A stretch of DNA of 64,000 nt from Pseudomonas paeninsulae (lineage in GTDB: Bacteria; Pseudomonadota; Gammaproteobacteria; Pseudomonadales; Pseudomonadaceae). Where the stretch lies: the NCBI RefSeq assembly GCF_035621475.1, contig NZ_CP141799.1, forward strand, positions 1,972,501 to 2,036,500, read 5' to 3'. The notes under the pieces are model-generated. The model made no database searches. It was not told where the DNA came from and saw only the letters and a list, made by a program, of their open reading frames with translations. A program made the position numbers and the translations under genes. Numbering within the stretch: position 1 is the stretch's first letter; each line of letters starts with the position of its first letter. Positions 35,910 to 44,370 of this stretch are shown here, piece after piece.

Positions 35910-37531
35910 GTAGCGCGAAACAGTTGACGCCCAAAGGTGGGTTGCTAGCTGAGGTGAATCCGGTTATGTCGATCGGTTCGGCACTGCTGGTTATCGCGTT
36001 TGTGCTGTTTACGGTTATCGATCCTGTTTATGCCGATTCCATTTACAGTGCGGCCAAAGGCTTTATTGCCTCGAAGCTGGCCTGGTATTACGTCGGCATC
36101 ATGAGTTTCTTTCTGTTTTTCGCTGTTTGGCTGATCTTCAGCCGTTATGGCAGCATCCGCCTGGGCAAGGACGGCGACAGGCCGGAGTTCAGTAACTTCT
36201 CCTGGTTTTCCATGTTGTTCGGCGCGGGTATTGGCATCGGTATTCTGTTCTGGAGTATCGCCGAGCCGATCTACCACTTTCAGAGCAATCCCTTTATCGG
36301 AGAAGGGCAGGCGATGACCGCAGAGGCCGCACAAGTTGCCATGCGCATTGCGATCTTCCATTGGGGCCTGCACGGTTGGGCGTTGTTTGCGGCTTTCGGC
36401 TTGATGCTGGCTTATTTTTCCTACCGCAAGGGCTTGCCGCTGTCGATCCGCTCCTGCCTGTACCCGCTACTAGGTGAGCGGATCTATGGTCCGCTGGGGC
36501 ATGCCGCAGATCTGCTCGCGGTGTTCGGCACGGTATTCGGCATCGCCACATCGCTTGGTCTGGGCGCGCAGCAGATGAACGCGGGGCTGCAATACTTGTT
36601 GGGCATCGAGGTGTCGATCACCAATCAGGTGATCCTGATTGCGGTGATCTCGGTGATCGCCACCGCTTCGGTACTGAGCGGCGTGAACAAGGGGATTCGC
36701 ATCCTCAGCGAGCTGAACATGCAGCTGACCATGGTGATTCTGGCGCTGTTCGTTATTTGTGGTCCGACGGCCTACCTCATCGGCGCCTTCGTCACCAACT
36801 CCGGTGACTACCTGGCCAATGTCGTGCAGTTAGGCATGTGGGTCGATCCCGATCCGAAGAGTGAGTGGCAGGGCTGGTGGACCGTCTTCTACTGGGGCTG
36901 GTGGATCGCCTGGGCGCCGTTCTGCGGCATGTTCATCGCGCGTATCTCCAAGGGTCGCACCATTCGTGAGTTCGTCCTGGGCGTGCTGATCGCGCCGACC
37001 GTACTGGCAACCTTCTGGATCACCATCTTCGGTAACACCGCCATGTTTATCGAGCTGTTTGGTGGCGGTGGCGTGACAGCGGCGGTCAATGAAGACATCA
37101 CCATGGCCTTGTTCAAGACCATTGAATTGATGGGCCTGGGCCAGTTGCTGACACTGCTTGTCGCGGGAATCTGCACCCTGTTGCTGGTGACCTACTTCGT
37201 CACCTCGGCCGACTCGGCCACCCTGGTAATTTGCACCTTGATCACTATGGGCCATGAGCATCCACCGGCTCGTCTCCGGGTGTTCTGGGGTGTGGCCATC
37301 GGCGCCGTAGCCGCCGGATTGCTGTTTGCCGGTGGGCTCAAGGCCCTGCAAACGGCCTCCATCGTCGCTGCGCTGCCGTTCTCCTTGGTTGTCATTCTGT
37401 CTACTTTCGGCTTCATCAAAGCGTTGCGTCAGGAACCGCTAACGAGCAAGGCTGTTGGCAATGCCAAGCCGGTGCAGGCAACTGAGGCAATGGCTGCCAT
37501 CGAGTCTGCAGCGGCCCCGAGCAGTCTCTGA
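35906..37531 (+). CDS. dddT: BCCT-family transporter DddT (DMSP/betaine uptake)
   Basis: A 541-residue, 12-helix betaine-choline-carnitine transporter. Family signatures: FGAGIGIGILFWSIAEPIYHF near 110-130 and the tryptophan-rich substrate segment FYWGWWIAWAPFCGMFIARISKGRTIREF near 324-352. The C-terminal tail is short (about 40 residues), lacking the long osmosensory tail of BetT or BetP types, which suits catabolic uptake. Family knowledge: DddT imports DMSP or glycine betaine with Na+ or H+. First gene of dddT-dddB-dddC; the start has AGAGGA 8 bases upstream and overlaps a 15-codon leader. Confidence 0.9.
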   Translation: MSSAKQLTPKGGLLAEVNPVMSIGSALLVIAFVLFTVIDPVYADSIYSAAKGFIASKLAWYYVGIMSFFLFFAVWLIFSRYGSIRLGKDGDRPEFSNFSWFSMLFGAGIGIGILFWSIAEPIYHFQSNPFIGEGQAMTAEAAQVAMRIAIFHWGLHGWALFAAFGLMLAYFSYRKGLPLSIRSCLYPLLGERIYGPLGHAADLLAVFGTVFGIATSLGLGAQQMNAGLQYLLGIEVSITNQVILIAVISVIATASVLSGVNKGIRILSELNMQLTMVILALFVICGPTAYLIGAFVTNSGDYLANVVQLGMWVDPDPKSEWQGWWTVFYWGWWIAWAPFCGMFIARISKGRTIREFVLGVLIAPTVLATFWITIFGNTAMFIELFGGGGVTAAVNEDITMALFKTIELMGLGQLLTLLVAGICTLLLVTYFVTSADSATLVICTLITMGHEHPPARLRVFWGVAIGAVAAGLLFAGGLKALQTASIVAALPFSLVVILSTFGFIKALRQEPLTSKAVGNAKPVQATEAMAAIESAAAPSSL

Positions 37532-37644
37532 TCTGAATTGCACCGCGAACCCAGGTTCGTGGTGCCCACTTACCCCAGCAAGGCTGCAGGATGATGCACG
37601 GCGTGCACACCGACGGTTCTTGTCTCAGCAATAGCGGAGTCGCC

Positions 37645-38802
37645 ATGTCTACTCAAGTGATCCTCCCCCGCATCATGCAGATCGGCGAGGGCGCCAGCCA
37701 GGATATCCCCAACGTGCTGGCCAGCCTCGGCTGTACACGACCGCTGATCATCACCGACAAGATGATGGTGCAGCTGGGCTACGCCAGCCGGATACAAGAC
37801 ATCCTGGCAGGCCAGCAGATGAGCGCCGATGTGTTCGATGACACCGTGCCCGAGCCGACTGTTGCTTCCATACAGGCTGGTGTCGAGAAAGCCCGCAACG
37901 GCGATTACGACTGCATCATCGCCCTCGGCGGTGGCAGCCCGATCGACAGCGCCAAGGCCATTGCGATCCTGGCCAAGCATGGCGGCGAGATGCGCGACTA
38001 CAAGTTTCCGCGCATCGTCATCGAGTCCGGCCTGCCAATCATCGCGGTGCCGACGACTGCGGGCACCGGCTCGGAGGTCACCCGGGTGACCATCATTGCC
38101 GATGAGAAGACCGACGAGAAAATGCTCTGTGTCGGTATTGGCTTCATGCCGGTAGCGGCGCTGATCGACTTCAGCCTGACCCTGAGTCTGCCGGCACGCA
38201 TCACCGCCGACACCGGCATCGATGCCCTGACCCACGCGATGGAGGCCTACGTCAGCAAGAAGGCCAGCCTCTACAGCGACAGCCAGGCCCTCTCGGCCAT
38301 GCGCCTGATCGCGCCCAACCTGCGCCGCGCCTACCACGATGGCTCGGACAAGGCCGCACGTGAAGCGATGATGCTCGGCTCGACCCTGGCCGGCGTGGCG
38401 TTTTCCAATGCCTCGGTGGCCTTGGTGCATGGCATGAGCCGCCCCATAGGCGCGCATTTCCATGTGCCCCATGGTCTGTCCAACGCCATGCTGCTACCGA
38501 GTGTCACCGCGTTCTCGATTCCGGCCGCAGCCGAGCGCTATGCCGACTGCGCGCGCGCCATGGGTGTGGCCAGCGAGCAGGACAGTATTGAGGTGGCCAA
38601 CGACAAGCTACTCACCGAGCTGCGTGCGCTCAACGATGAGTTGCAGGTGCCCACGCCCGAGCAGTTCGGCATCGACCGCCAGCAGTACTTCGACCAGTTG
38701 CAGGTCATGGCGCAGCAGGCCCTGGCTTCCGGTTCACCGAACAACAACCCGCGCGTGCCGAGTGCCGAAGAGATCATCGAGATCTACCAGCAGCTCTGGT
38801 AA
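37645..38802 (+). CDS. dddB: iron-containing alcohol dehydrogenase DddB
   Basis: A 385-residue group III (Fe-dependent) alcohol dehydrogenase. The nucleotide site GGGSPIDSAKAIAIL and VPTTAGTGSEVTR lie near 95-150; metal ligands are in DALTHAMEAYVS and LVHGMSRPIGAHFHVPHGLSNA (histidines near 195, 260 and 274). Reaction in this cluster: oxidation of 3-hydroxypropionate (or its CoA-derived form) to malonate semialdehyde. The ATG at 37645 has GGAG 5 bases upstream; an in-frame ATG at 37591 adds 18 residues unlike the family. It lies 113 bases after dddT. Confidence 0.88.
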   Translation: MSTQVILPRIMQIGEGASQDIPNVLASLGCTRPLIITDKMMVQLGYASRIQDILAGQQMSADVFDDTVPEPTVASIQAGVEKARNGDYDCIIALGGGSPIDSAKAIAILAKHGGEMRDYKFPRIVIESGLPIIAVPTTAGTGSEVTRVTIIADEKTDEKMLCVGIGFMPVAALIDFSLTLSLPARITADTGIDALTHAMEAYVSKKASLYSDSQALSAMRLIAPNLRRAYHDGSDKAAREAMMLGSTLAGVAFSNASVALVHGMSRPIGAHFHVPHGLSNAMLLPSVTAFSIPAAAERYADCARAMGVASEQDSIEVANDKLLTELRALNDELQVPTPEQFGIDRQQYFDQLQVMAQQALASGSPNNNPRVPSAEEIIEIYQQLW

Positions 38803-38881
38803 GCCCAGTCTTTTAATCACTGCCTTTAATCACTGCAGGCCCTGAGCCCGCGACCTGAATACTTTCCGAGGAATATCCGCG

Positions 38882-40378
38882 ATGAACACAGTAGGACACC
38901 TGATCAACGGCCAGATCATCAGTGCAGGCGAGCGCTTTCAGGACGTGTACAACCCGTCCACCGGCGAAGTCAGCAAGCGCGTAGCGCTGGCCTCCAAGGC
39001 CACCGTCGAGCAGGCTATTGCCGCCGCCGAAGCCGCATTCCCGGCGTGGCGCAACACCCCGCCGATCAAGCGTGCGCGGGTGATGTTTCGCTTCAAGGAG
39101 CTGCTCGAGCAGAACGCGGAGCGCATCGCGCAGATGATCGGTGAGGAGCACGGCAAGATTTCCCACGATGCCCTGGGCGAGCTGCAGCGCGGCATCGAGA
39201 ACGTCGAATACGCCTGCGGCGCACCCGAACTGCTCAAGGGTGAGCACAGCAAGAATGTCGGCCCGAATATTGATTCGTGGAGCGAGTTCCAGCCGCTGGG
39301 CGTGGTGGCGGGTATCACCCCGTTCAACTTCCCGGCTATGGTGCCGTTGTGGATGTTCCCGATGGCCATCGCCTGCGGCAACTGCTTCATCCTCAAACCG
39401 TCCGAGCGTGACCCAAGCTCGACCCTGTTCATCGCCCAACTGTTGCAAGAAGCGGGTTTGCCCGATGGTGTGATGACGGTCATCAATGGCGACAAGGAAG
39501 CGGTCGACACCCTGCTCAGTGACGCGCGCGTTCAGGCGGTCAGCTTTGTCGGTTCGACGCCGATTGCCGAGTACATCTACAAGACCGCCAGTGCCAACGG
39601 CAAACGCTGCCAGGCGTTGGGCGGGGCAAAGAATCACGCCATCGTGATGCCCGATGCCGACATGGATAACGCGGTGAACCAGCTGCTCGGTGCAGCCTTC
39701 GGCTCCTCGGGCGAGCGTTGCATGGCGCTGTCGGTCGCGGTCGCGGTGGGCGATGCGGCCGCCGATGCCCTGGTCGAGAAGATGCAGAAGGCCATGCAGG
39801 CGCTGAAGGTCGGCGCTTACTCGGAGAAGAGCAATGACTTCGGTCCGGTGATCACCAAGGCGCATCAGCAGAAGGTCGTTGGTTACATCGACAGCGCCGA
39901 AGAGCAGGGCGCCACTATTGTGGTCGACGGCCGCAACCCGCAGGTGGCCGGCTATGAGAACGGCTTCTTCGTCGGCGGCACGCTGATCGATAACGTCAGC
40001 CCGGAGATGCTCAGCTACAAGGAGGAAATCTTCGGCCCGGTGCTGCAGATCGTACGGGTGGGCAGCATGCAGGAAGCCATGGACCTGATCGATGCCCACG
40101 AATATGGCAACGGCACCTGCATCTTCACCCGCGACGGTGAGGCCGCGCGCTACTTCTCCGACAACATCAAGGTCGGCATGGTCGGCATCAACGTGCCGTT
40201 GCCGGTGCCGGTGGCCTACCACAGCTTCGGCGGCTGGAAGCGCTCGCTGTTCGGTGACCTGCATGCCTATGGCCCCGATGCCGTGCGCTTCTACACCAAG
40301 CGCAAGACTGTCACCCAGCGCTGGCCTTCAGCGGGTGTACGTGAGGGCGCTGAGTTCTCCATGCCGACCATGAAGTGA
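38882..40378 (+). CDS. dddC: CoA-acylating methylmalonate/malonate-semialdehyde dehydrogenase DddC
   Basis: A 498-residue aldehyde dehydrogenase of the MmsA type. GVVAGITPFNFPAMVPLWMFP and NCFILKPSERDPSS form the NAD site, QALGGAKNHAIVMPDAD follows, and the catalytic cysteine is Cys280 in SSGERCMALS. The final KRKTVTQRW is typical of this group. Reaction here: malonate semialdehyde + CoA + NAD+ gives acetyl-CoA, CO2 and NADH. It ends in a strong terminator, so dddT-dddB-dddC is one transcript. Confidence 0.9.
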   Translation: MNTVGHLINGQIISAGERFQDVYNPSTGEVSKRVALASKATVEQAIAAAEAAFPAWRNTPPIKRARVMFRFKELLEQNAERIAQMIGEEHGKISHDALGELQRGIENVEYACGAPELLKGEHSKNVGPNIDSWSEFQPLGVVAGITPFNFPAMVPLWMFPMAIACGNCFILKPSERDPSSTLFIAQLLQEAGLPDGVMTVINGDKEAVDTLLSDARVQAVSFVGSTPIAEYIYKTASANGKRCQALGGAKNHAIVMPDADMDNAVNQLLGAAFGSSGERCMALSVAVAVGDAAADALVEKMQKAMQALKVGAYSEKSNDFGPVITKAHQQKVVGYIDSAEEQGATIVVDGRNPQVAGYENGFFVGGTLIDNVSPEMLSYKEEIFGPVLQIVRVGSMQEAMDLIDAHEYGNGTCIFTRDGEAARYFSDNIKVGMVGINVPLPVPVAYHSFGGWKRSLFGDLHAYGPDAVRFYTKRKTVTQRWPSAGVREGAEFSMPTMK

Positions 40379-40420
40379 TTGGTTGATACGCCGTAGCAGT
40401 CTGTTTCTGTTACGGGTCCT

Positions 40421-40455
40421 AGGCGACGCCCCTGAACAGGGCCGTCGCCTTTTTT
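40421..40455 (+). terminator. Rho-independent terminator of dddTBC
   Basis: AGGCGACG and CGTCGCCT flank inner CCCTG/AGGG pairs and are followed by a T-run, 43 bases after the dddC stop. It separates the catabolic operon from the IclR gene. Confidence 0.92.
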
Positions 40456-40510
40456 GCTATCCACCTGTTGCTGCGCGCGTCGCGTGCCAGGCCTGTGTGG
40501 GGAGAATAAT

Positions 40511-41293
40511 ATGAGCGCGTCTGCCAGAGAAAAAGGCTCCTCGATTACCCGCGTTCTGGAAATCATCGAGGCGGTCTCCAGGGCCGAACGGCCCATGTCT
40601 CCCGCCGACCTGGCCTATCAGCTGGATATCCCCAAGCCGAGCATTCATCGTCTGCTGGCGCAGCTTGAGGGGGACGGCTATCTGCAAACCAATATGCGCG
40701 GCCTGGTCGTGCCGGGTGCCCGCCTGCACGATATCGCGCTGGGGGTGCTCTACAGCGGGCGCTTCAAGGCGCCACGCCAGGCCATCCTGCAGCGCCTGAC
40801 CGCGGCAATTGGCGAGACCTGTGGCATCGCCATCCCCAACGGCACCGAGATGATTTATTACGACCGGGTGCAGACGGACAGACCGCTGCAGGTGCATCTG
40901 CCCATCGGCAGCCATACCCCGACTTGGTGTACGGCCAGTGGCAAGCTGTACCTCAGCTCGCTATCGAAGGAGCGGCGCCAGCGGATCATCCACAACCTGC
41001 CGCTGCGTCAGTACGCCCGCAATACCCTGACCGACCCGCATGCCCTTGAGGCTGATCTGCTGAACATCAGAGCCAGCCAAGTGGGCACTGACAATGAAGA
41101 GTTTGTCGATGGTCTGGCTGCGTTTGCGGTGCCGGTCAATGATCGTGATGGTCGGCTGTTCGCCTGTCTATTCGCCCATGCGCCGCTGATCCGCAAGAGC
41201 CTGGACGAGCTGCTGACATATACTCCGCTCTTACGCCAAGCTGCAGTGGAACTGGGCCAGCTAATCAATGACCCGGACGTCGGCATAGATTGA
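40511..41293 (+). CDS. IclR-family transcriptional regulator
   Basis: A 260-residue IclR-type regulator. The N-terminal winged helix (SITRVLEIIEAVSRAERPMSPADLAYQLDIPKPSIHRLLAQLE) covers residues 11-55; the effector domain holds TWCTASGKLYLSSL and the ending VDGLAAFAVPVNDRDGRL...FAHAP typical of the family. The ATG at 40511 follows GGGGAG by 7 bases. It lies between dddC and a LysR gene that begins 13 bases downstream, so the two regulators are co-transcribed. Its effector is unknown; 3-hydroxypropionate, acrylate or DMSP are candidates from context only. Confidence 0.88.
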   Translation: MSASAREKGSSITRVLEIIEAVSRAERPMSPADLAYQLDIPKPSIHRLLAQLEGDGYLQTNMRGLVVPGARLHDIALGVLYSGRFKAPRQAILQRLTAAIGETCGIAIPNGTEMIYYDRVQTDRPLQVHLPIGSHTPTWCTASGKLYLSSLSKERRQRIIHNLPLRQYARNTLTDPHALEADLLNIRASQVGTDNEEFVDGLAAFAVPVNDRDGRLFACLFAHAPLIRKSLDELLTYTPLLRQAAVELGQLINDPDVGID

Positions 41294-41306
41294 AAATGAG
41301 CACGAT

Positions 41307-42230
41307 ATGAAGAAAAGGCTCCCCCCGTTAAATTGGCTGCGCTCATTTGAAGCGTCCGCCCGCCACCTGAATTTCACCCAGGCCGCAGCCGAATTGAGTC
41401 TGACCCAGGCGGCCATCAGCCAGCAGGTCAAGGGGCTGGAATGCCAGTTGGGGGTTAATCTGTTCAAGCGCTTGCCCCGGGGGTTGGAGCTGACCGAGGC
41501 GGGCCAGGCCTACATGCCGGTGATTCATGAATCCATAGAGCGGTTGATTGCCGCGACGGATGAGCTGTTCGGCATGGGCCGTGTTCGGCGACTGATCATC
41601 AGGGTCAATCTGGTGTTCTTCACCACTTGGCTGGCGCCCCGGTTGGCCCGCTTCAGGGCGCGCCATCCCGAGGTCAGCCTGCAGTTCACCAGCAATATCT
41701 GGCTGGATGAGCGGGGCAAGGAGGCGGATATGGAAATCCGTTACGGCAAGGGCAACTGGCCGGGCCTCAAGGCCATCCGGCTGACCCGTGACGAGCTGTT
41801 TCCGGTCTGCAGCCCCACGTTGCTCGATGGGGTAAACCCACCCGATTCGCCCGAGGCGCTCTCCGCACATACATTACTGCATGTCATCGGCTACGAAGAA
41901 GGCTGGGGCTACTGGCTCAAGCAAACGGGCTTCCAGCACCTGGATGCCTCGCAGGGGATGCAGTTCGACACGTTGATCACTGCCTTGGAAATGGCGGCCC
42001 TGGGCCATGGCCTGGCGCTGGGACGCACCTCCCTGGTGGCGGAAATGTTGGCCAGCGGGCGTTTGCTGGCGCCTTTCGAGCAACGGATCAGCGCCTCCGA
42101 GTCGTTCTATCTGACCTGCCCGACTCATCAGTACATGCACCCCAATGCCGAGGCATTCTGGTCCTGGTTGATCGAGGAGGCAAAGGCTGAGGAAGGCCTC
42201 CTTGAGGCAGTACCTGACGCTCATTCTTAG
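41307..42230 (+). CDS. dddR: LysR-family regulator (GcvA-like), probable DddR
   Basis: A 307-residue LysR-type regulator of the GcvA/AmpR branch. The start PPLNWLRSFEASARHLNFTQAAAELSLTQAAISQQVKGLE is the winged helix typical of that branch; the effector domain follows (IIRVNLVFFTTWLAPRLARFRARHPEV). Family knowledge: a LysR gene named dddR accompanies dddD/dddTBC in other bacteria and activates dddD with DMSP. The symbol is given from context and size; the co-transcribed IclR gene is an alternative main regulator. Confidence 0.75.
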   Translation: MKKRLPPLNWLRSFEASARHLNFTQAAAELSLTQAAISQQVKGLECQLGVNLFKRLPRGLELTEAGQAYMPVIHESIERLIAATDELFGMGRVRRLIIRVNLVFFTTWLAPRLARFRARHPEVSLQFTSNIWLDERGKEADMEIRYGKGNWPGLKAIRLTRDELFPVCSPTLLDGVNPPDSPEALSAHTLLHVIGYEEGWGYWLKQTGFQHLDASQGMQFDTLITALEMAALGHGLALGRTSLVAEMLASGRLLAPFEQRISASESFYLTCPTHQYMHPNAEAFWSWLIEEAKAEEGLLEAVPDAHS

Positions 42231-42368
42231 GCGCGGGGCTGCGCGCTTAGATAACGCGGTGGCCATCTCGCTGTGTGTGCGGCGACAGGCTTCAGCCTGA
42301 TCGCGGCTTGAGTCAGCAGTCCGCCCGGCGCGGGGCTTGTGGCACACTGCGCAGCTGAGGAGATGCCC

Positions 42369-42971
42369 ATGCCACGTCCCCATTGCCCACGCTGTAGCCG
42401 CCCACTCGATCATTGTCTCTGTGCGCTGATCCCGTTGTTGCCTAGCGTTACCCGCGTGCTGATTCTGCAACACCCCAGCGAACTCAAGCATGCACTGAAT
42501 ACCGCGCGCCTGGCCGCCTTGGGCTTGAGCAATGCCGAGCTACGAGTGGGCGAGGTGTTCGAGGACCTAGCAGCGCTGCTGGCGCAGCCGGGGTATCGAC
42601 CGTGCCTGCTGTTTCCGGGGGAGGGTGCGCAGCCGCTGCAGCAGTTCGCCACGCAAGCAGTCGATCAACCTGCGCTGCTGGTGGTACCCGACGGCACTTG
42701 GCGTAAAGCGCGCAAACTGTTGCACCTCAATCCCCTACTGGCGGCCTTGCCGCGGGTTGCGTTGCCGGAGGGGCTGCAGTCGCGCTACCGGTTGCGCAAG
42801 GCGCCGATGCCAGGGGCTTTGTCGACTATCGAGGCGGTTGTCAGTGCGCTGGATATCCTGGAAGCACCGGCGCAATTCGATGCCTTGCTCAAGCCCTTCG
42901 AGGCCCTGATCGAGGGGCAGATCGCGGCCATGGGCGAGGAGACCTTTCGGCGCAACCATCAGCGTGGCTGA
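42369..42971 (+). CDS. DTW-domain tRNA-uridine aminocarboxypropyltransferase
   Basis: A 200-residue DTW-domain protein. The N-terminal zinc-binding part has CPRCSRPLDHCLC, ILQHPSELKHALNTARLAALGL is the conserved helix-loop, and PDGTWRKARKLLHLNP near 108-123 is the D-x-T/G-x-W signature. Family knowledge: DTW proteins use S-adenosylmethionine to add 3-amino-3-carboxypropyl groups to uridine in tRNA. The second ATG (42369) has GAGGAG 6 bases upstream; the first (42363) abuts that site. It converges with the secretion operon. Confidence 0.87.
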   Translation: MPRPHCPRCSRPLDHCLCALIPLLPSVTRVLILQHPSELKHALNTARLAALGLSNAELRVGEVFEDLAALLAQPGYRPCLLFPGEGAQPLQQFATQAVDQPALLVVPDGTWRKARKLLHLNPLLAALPRVALPEGLQSRYRLRKAPMPGALSTIEAVVSALDILEAPAQFDALLKPFEALIEGQIAAMGEETFRRNHQRG

Positions 42972-43001
42972 GGCGCTGGTCGCTAACCAAGTGCGCCCGC
43001 T

Positions 43002-44360
43002 TCAGCGCTCGCGCAGCGCTTCGGCGCGGGCCTTGAGTACGGGTTTTAGCAGGTAAGCCAGCACGCTTTTTTCGCCGGTGATGATGTCCACGGTGGCGAT
43101 CATGCCGGGGATGATCAGCAGCGGGTGTTCGTCGCTGCCCAGGTGGCTTTTATCGGTACGTAACTGGATCAGGTAGAAGCTGTTGCCTTCCTCATCGATG
43201 ATGGTATCGGCGCTGATCAGCTCCAGATTGGCCCTGAGTCCGCCATAGATGGTGTAGTCGTAGGCGCTGAACTTGACCATGGCTTTCTGCCCTGGATGGA
43301 GAAAGGCCACATCCTTAGGGCGTACCTTGGCTTCGATTAGCAGGTTATCTTCCAGCGGCACGATCTCCAGCATGTCGCTGCCTGGCTGGACGACGCCGCC
43401 GATGGTGTTGATCTTCAGTTGTTTGATGATGCCGTTGACCGGAGACACCACGGTGGTGCGGCTAACCCTGTCCTGAATGGCCGAACTGGTGGCGGTGATT
43501 TTTTTCAGTTCGGTGCGGGCATCATTGAGTTCCTTGAAGGCGTCGGAGCGAAAGCCCAGTTCGGACTCCTCGATCTTGCTCTTGATCTCGTTGACCGCTG
43601 CTTCCGCCCTGGGGATGGCCAGGGTCGTGGCGTTGAGTGAACCACGCACTTCGACCATGCTGCGGCGCAGGCGGAGTATTTCTACCTGGGAAATTGCCCC
43701 GGAGGCGACCAGGGGTTGCGACATGTTCAGCTCTTGCTGAATCAGGCCCAGGCTGGAACGGTATTGCTGTGCCTTGGAACGGAATTCCGCGAGCTCCTGG
43801 CTTTTTTGCAGTAGCTGTTCGCCAAGTGTCCGTTGTTCACTATGCAGGCGTTGTTGCCGCGAGCCGTAGAGTGCCAGTTCGTCCTCGGCCAGTTGCGCTG
43901 CCGTGCGGGTGATCTCTTCGGGCATGGCGATGGGACGGCCTTCGGCTTCGGCGGTCAGTCGTTCGATGCGGGCAATTAGCGCCAGACGGTCTGCTTCGGT
44001 CTCGCCCTTATTGGAGAGAAAGCGCGTGTCGTCGAGACGCAGCAGCACATCGTCCTTGTTCACCAGCTGGCCTTCGCGCACGAATATTTCACTGACGATT
44101 CCCCCTTCAAGGTTCTGGATGACCTGGATTTTGCTCGAGGGAATCGCTTTGCCCTCGCCGGTGGTGACCTCTTCGAGCACGGCAAAGTGGGCCCAGAGCA
44201 AAGCGGCGATCAGGCAGGCACAAACCACCCAGATGGTGATTCGCGACATCCAGGGCGAATCCTCGAGAATCGCGCCCTCGACTTCCGGCATGAACTCGGT
44301 GTCCTGCTTGCGCCTGCCCAGGCTGGCGAAGTAGGCGAAGATGCCTTGATGCGGTTGCAT
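43002..44360 (-). CDS. lapC: type I secretion membrane-fusion protein (LapC/HlyD-like)
   Basis: A 452-residue HlyD-family adaptor. One membrane helix near 38-60 (ITIWVVCACLIAALLWAHFAVL), a lipoyl-like half (IQVIQNLEGGIVSEIFVREGQ), a long coiled-coil (about 120-310), the second lipoyl half (VVSPVNGIIKQLKINTIGGVVQPG) and a beta-barrel end. Family knowledge: it links the inner-membrane ABC exporter to the outer-membrane channel. It begins 10 bases after the ABC gene and is the last gene of the operon. Symbol by analogy with the Lap system. Confidence 0.9.
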   Translation of the reverse strand: MQPHQGIFAYFASLGRRKQDTEFMPEVEGAILEDSPWMSRITIWVVCACLIAALLWAHFAVLEEVTTGEGKAIPSSKIQVIQNLEGGIVSEIFVREGQLVNKDDVLLRLDDTRFLSNKGETEADRLALIARIERLTAEAEGRPIAMPEEITRTAAQLAEDELALYGSRQQRLHSEQRTLGEQLLQKSQELAEFRSKAQQYRSSLGLIQQELNMSQPLVASGAISQVEILRLRRSMVEVRGSLNATTLAIPRAEAAVNEIKSKIEESELGFRSDAFKELNDARTELKKITATSSAIQDRVSRTTVVSPVNGIIKQLKINTIGGVVQPGSDMLEIVPLEDNLLIEAKVRPKDVAFLHPGQKAMVKFSAYDYTIYGGLRANLELISADTIIDEEGNSFYLIQLRTDKSHLGSDEHPLLIIPGMIATVDIITGEKSVLAYLLKPVLKARAEALRER

Positions 44361-44370
44361 AAGTACCTCC

